A stretch of DNA of 5,195 bases from assembly GCA_005881995.1 (NCBI GenBank), contig VBHV01000072.1, forward strand, positions 1 to 5,195, read 5' to 3'. The notes beneath the pieces were generated by a model. The model did no database searches. It had not been told where the DNA came from and saw only the letters and a list, made by a program, of their open reading frames with translations. Below are positions 5,124-5,195 of the stretch, in pieces. Numbering within the stretch: the first letter of the stretch is position 1; every line of letters begins with the position of its first letter. A program made the position numbers and the translations under genes. Source of the DNA: Chloroflexota bacterium (GTDB taxonomy: Bacteria; Chloroflexota; Ktedonobacteria; Ktedonobacterales; Ktedonobacteraceae).

Positions 5124-5195
5124 TTACATACTGTTGCTGCGATTTTCGCTCTGCTTGCTGCGTAGATATTCAGCGCAGGTGTGGTAGGTTTCTTG
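5124..5195 (-). CDS. Possible C-terminal end of a gene entering from the right edge
   Basis: The minus-strand frame is open from the window edge for 23 codons, ending EYLRSKQSENRSNSM and then TAA at 5124-5126. The polar, helix-like composition is typical of a protein C-terminus, and the hairpin at 5075-5097 lies just after the stop. However, a second minus frame is also open over this short distance, so chance is not excluded. No family can be recognised. Confidence 0.3.
   Translation of the reverse strand, partial: QETYHTCAEYLRSKQSENRSNSM

Larger units (their letters stand above)
4843..5195. other. Upstream region of the hydrolase gene, no confident gene
   Basis: This 353-base stretch holds the hydrolase ribosome binding site (4852-4860), an 11-bp direct repeat ATCGTTCACGA (4841-4851 and 4908-4918), a small minus-strand open frame (4846-4983) without a Shine-Dalgarno site, a GC-rich hairpin (5075-5097), a minus-strand TATAAT (5104-5109) and a possible gene end at the right edge (5124-5195). 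Nothing here is a confident protein gene. Confidence 0.5.

Overview
The window reads as chromosomal DNA of a free-living bacterium with roughly balanced base composition and strong Shine-Dalgarno sites of the AAGGAGG type. The mix of proteins (a membrane-anchored SRPBCC protein, a GlsB/YeaQ-like protein, a long NfeD protease with a slipin, and a nitrilase-superfamily hydrolase) and the GGGCGA...TCGCCC palindrome near the right edge fit a Chloroflexota genome, perhaps a Ktedonobacteria-like one. That placement is an inference from general resemblance and has not been tested by any search. I see no phage, transposase, CRISPR, tRNA or rRNA signal.

Layout. Positions 44-643 (minus) encode an SRPBCC/START-like protein with one N-terminal membrane helix. 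A 200-base divergent intergenic region (644-843), holding an inverted repeat, separates it from a small three-helix GlsB/YeaQ-type membrane protein (844-1191, plus) with an unusual Arg/Tyr-rich tail. That gene ends in a 46-bp perfect palindrome that looks like a terminator. About 280 bases of leader follow, with a good sigma-70-type promoter (TTGACA, 18 nt, extended -10 TATATT) and a near-palindrome at the predicted transcript start. Next come two tightly linked genes: a full-length NfeD (1520-2920), with a ClpP-type serine protease domain, five predicted membrane segments and an OB-fold domain, and, 15 nt later, a slipin/stomatin SPFH protein (2936-3790). A 16-bp hairpin at 3832-3867 separates this operon from a convergent carbon-nitrogen hydrolase (3871-4842, minus) with the complete Glu-Lys-Cys triad. 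The last 353 bases hold the leader of that gene, a REP-like hairpin, a TATAAT box and possibly the last 23 codons of another minus-strand gene.

How the genes work together. The NfeD-slipin pair is the clear functional unit: known relatives are a membrane protease and its stomatin partner, linked to membrane-domain organisation and quality control. The GlsB-like and SRPBCC genes just upstream are also membrane-associated, and GlsB-type proteins are usually tied to envelope stress, so the left two thirds may be a membrane-maintenance neighbourhood. This is inferred from position only. The hydrolase is convergent and appears to be transcribed independently. Three gene starts (SRPBCC, GlsB-like, NfeD) are best placed downstream of the longest possible start because of well-spaced ribosome binding sites.
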